Assembly: GCA_947480815.1 (NCBI GenBank)
Contig: CANKEA010000068.1
Coordinates: 1 to 6,546, forward strand
Length of the DNA: 6,546 bases
Origin: Caulobacterales bacterium
Lineage (GTDB): Bacteria; Pseudomonadota; Alphaproteobacteria; Caulobacterales; Caulobacteraceae
Direction: 5' to 3'
How positions within the stretch are numbered: position 1 is the stretch's first letter; every line of letters starts with the position of its first letter. Shown here piece after piece: positions 5,730 to 6,546 of this stretch. The position numbers were made by a program, and so were the translations under genes. Below the pieces are notes generated by a model. That model saw nothing but the letters and a program-made list of their open reading frames with translations. It was not told where the DNA came from and ran no database searches.

Positions 5730-6170
5730 ATGAGTCTCGACGGCACCTACGATCCAGACACTGTTGTCGCTAAGATCCTGCGTGGTGAAATCCCCAGCGC
5801 GAAGGTGTTCGAGGACGCTGAGGTTCTGGTGTTGATGGACGCCTTTCCGCAGGCGCGTGGCCACATGCTGGTGATTTCCAAGACCTCAAAGGCCCGCAAC
5901 CTGCTCGAGGCTGAGACCAAGGCCCTGGGCCGCTTGATCGGCGCTGTGCATAGGGCGGCCCGCGCCGTGACCGCTGCCCTAAAGCCGGATGGCCTAGTCG
6001 TCACCCAATTCAACGGTGCGTCGGCCGGCCAGACGGTGTTTCACCTGCATTTTCATATCATCCCGTGCTTCGATGGTGAGGCCCTTGCCCGCCATGGCGG
6101 CGGCATGGCCGAGCCGGGCGACTTGAAGCTCTTGGCCGAACAGATCGCTTCGCACTACCTAGCCGCGTGA
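5730..6170 (+). CDS. HIT family protein (Hint-like nucleotide hydrolase/transferase)
   Basis: This 146-residue protein begins with the Hint-type opening FDxxTVVAKILRGEIPS-like segment (here DPDTVVAKILRGEIPSAKVFED, read in part as residues 8-29), followed by VLMDAFPQARGHMLVISK (34-51). Near the C-terminus is the histidine triad HLHFHII (105-111), where H107 is the expected nucleophile, preceded by NGASAGQTVFH (95-105) with the family's conserved N, G and Q. Such proteins hydrolyse nucleoside phosphoramidates and related AMP conjugates; the physiological substrate is usually unknown. The length is typical. I chose ATG 5730 because GGGAG (5719-5723) lies six bases upstream and homology starts there; an in-frame ATG at 5643 would add a Pro-rich, unrelated leader. 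The gap of 119 bp from the preceding gene may hold its own promoter, or it may be read through, since no terminator is visible in the gap. Confidence 0.92.
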   Translation: MSLDGTYDPDTVVAKILRGEIPSAKVFEDAEVLVLMDAFPQARGHMLVISKTSKARNLLEAETKALGRLIGAVHRAARAVTAALKPDGLVVTQFNGASAGQTVFHLHFHIIPCFDGEALARHGGGMAEPGDLKLLAEQIASHYLAA

Positions 6171-6180
6171 ATCGGCGTGT

Positions 6181-6546
6181 ATGAATCGGCAAGGCATTAT
6201 CGCGCTGCTCAGCCTGACACGTCCGGCCCTGCACGTGATGCACCAGCCGTAGTGCCTGATCGGCAGCGCCGCCTTGATGATCGCCGGTGCCGAAGTGCCC
6301 GACTGCCCCGATCTCGATATCCTCACCACCGGTGCCGGTGTAGCTTTTCTGGAGCGCTAATGGGCGGAGCAGAGGTTTGGGGGTTATCGCCTCGACACGG
6401 ACTGACCCTTTCAGTCGCAGTTCTCGCGCTACAGATTTTCGCCGGGCGCAGTGGAGGTGATGGGCGACCTCACGCTCAACGGTGTCGCCGTAACCCTGCA
6501 GGAAATCGCCGCCGCTCCGTTCGGTGTCATGAAGGTGCCGATACCG
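6181..6546 (+). pseudogene. Decayed nucleotidyltransferase-like gene, three in-frame stops, runs off the window
   Basis: From ATG 6181 one frame gives coherent, GC3-biased protein to the last base of the window (122 codons) but contains TAG 6250-6252 (codon 24), TAA 6358-6360 (codon 60) and TGA 6403-6405 (codon 75). No frameshift is needed. The conceptual product reads NRQGIIALLSLTRPAL, then a stop, then CLIGSAALMIAGAEVPDCPD (25-44) running into LDILTTG, then FSRYRFSPGAVEVMGDLTLNG after the third stop. The GS at 28-29 followed by DLD at 44-46 resembles the GS...DxD signature of the nucleotidyltransferase (NTase) fold, and the VEVMGDL segment is like that of small NTase-like proteins. I cannot name a family with certainty. 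There is no good Shine-Dalgarno, and the ATG lies 10 bases after the HIT stop. A TGG-to-TAG change at codon 24 is plausible. Sequencing error is the main alternative. Confidence 0.75.

Noticed and set aside
6168..6190. 9-bp direct repeat TGAATCGGC (6168-6176 and 6182-6190)
   Set aside because: It spans the HIT stop and the pseudogene ATG, is short, and has no flanking mobile element or larger repeat, so chance or a minor duplication explains it.
6181..6546. Stop-codon readthrough or alternative genetic code in the last gene
   Set aside because: Three different stop codons interrupt the frame, and the upstream genes use all or some of the same codons as normal terminators, so recoding is not supported.

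Overview
The window looks like chromosomal DNA of an alphaproteobacterium, most likely Caulobacteraceae (Caulobacter, Brevundimonas, Phenylobacterium or relatives). The evidence is high GC with strong third-position bias, a MipZ-type division-site ATPase at the left edge, a SPOR-domain D-Ala-D-Ala carboxypeptidase, a Phasin_2-type phasin, and a likely promoter close to the Caulobacter housekeeping consensus. The genus is inferred from gene content, not from a search.

Layout. Positions 1-569 hold the C-terminal two thirds of mipZ (+). A membrane-anchored J-domain protein (576-1022, +) follows after 6 bases and probably shares its transcript. A convergent gene (1098-2354, -) encodes an exported PBP5-type D,D-carboxypeptidase with a C-terminal SPOR domain. 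Between it and a divergent phasin gene (2638-3075, +) lies a 283-bp regulatory region. This holds three GANTC (CcrM) sites in 17 bp, a CtrA-like half-site, and a TGC-rich dyad cluster that resembles an operator for the PHA-responsive repressor PhaR. A 14-bp-stem terminator with a GCGA loop (3133-3167) closes the phasin unit.

A second + strand unit then begins: a RidA/YjgF-family protein (3223-3681), a glycerophosphodiester phosphodiesterase-family protein (3683-4456, TTG start one base after the ridA stop), and a DUF482/FemAB-like acyltransferase-fold protein (4453-5610, GTGA overlap). A HIT-family nucleotide-binding protein follows (5730-6170). The right end (6181-6546) is a decayed gene: one reading frame keeps coding character and a nucleotidyltransferase-like GS...DLD motif but is broken by TAG, TAA and TGA.

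Function. The left half has a cell-division and envelope theme (division-site positioning, peptidoglycan trimming at the septum). The phasin belongs to carbon storage. The ridA-to-HIT genes look like metabolite repair, phosphodiester hydrolysis, an uncharacterised acyl or aminoacyl transfer and nucleotide hydrolysis; a joint pathway is not evident. I see no mobile element, CRISPR array, tRNA or rRNA, and no convincing novel defence system. The best leads are the regulatory architecture at 2355-2637 and the nonsense-only pseudogene.
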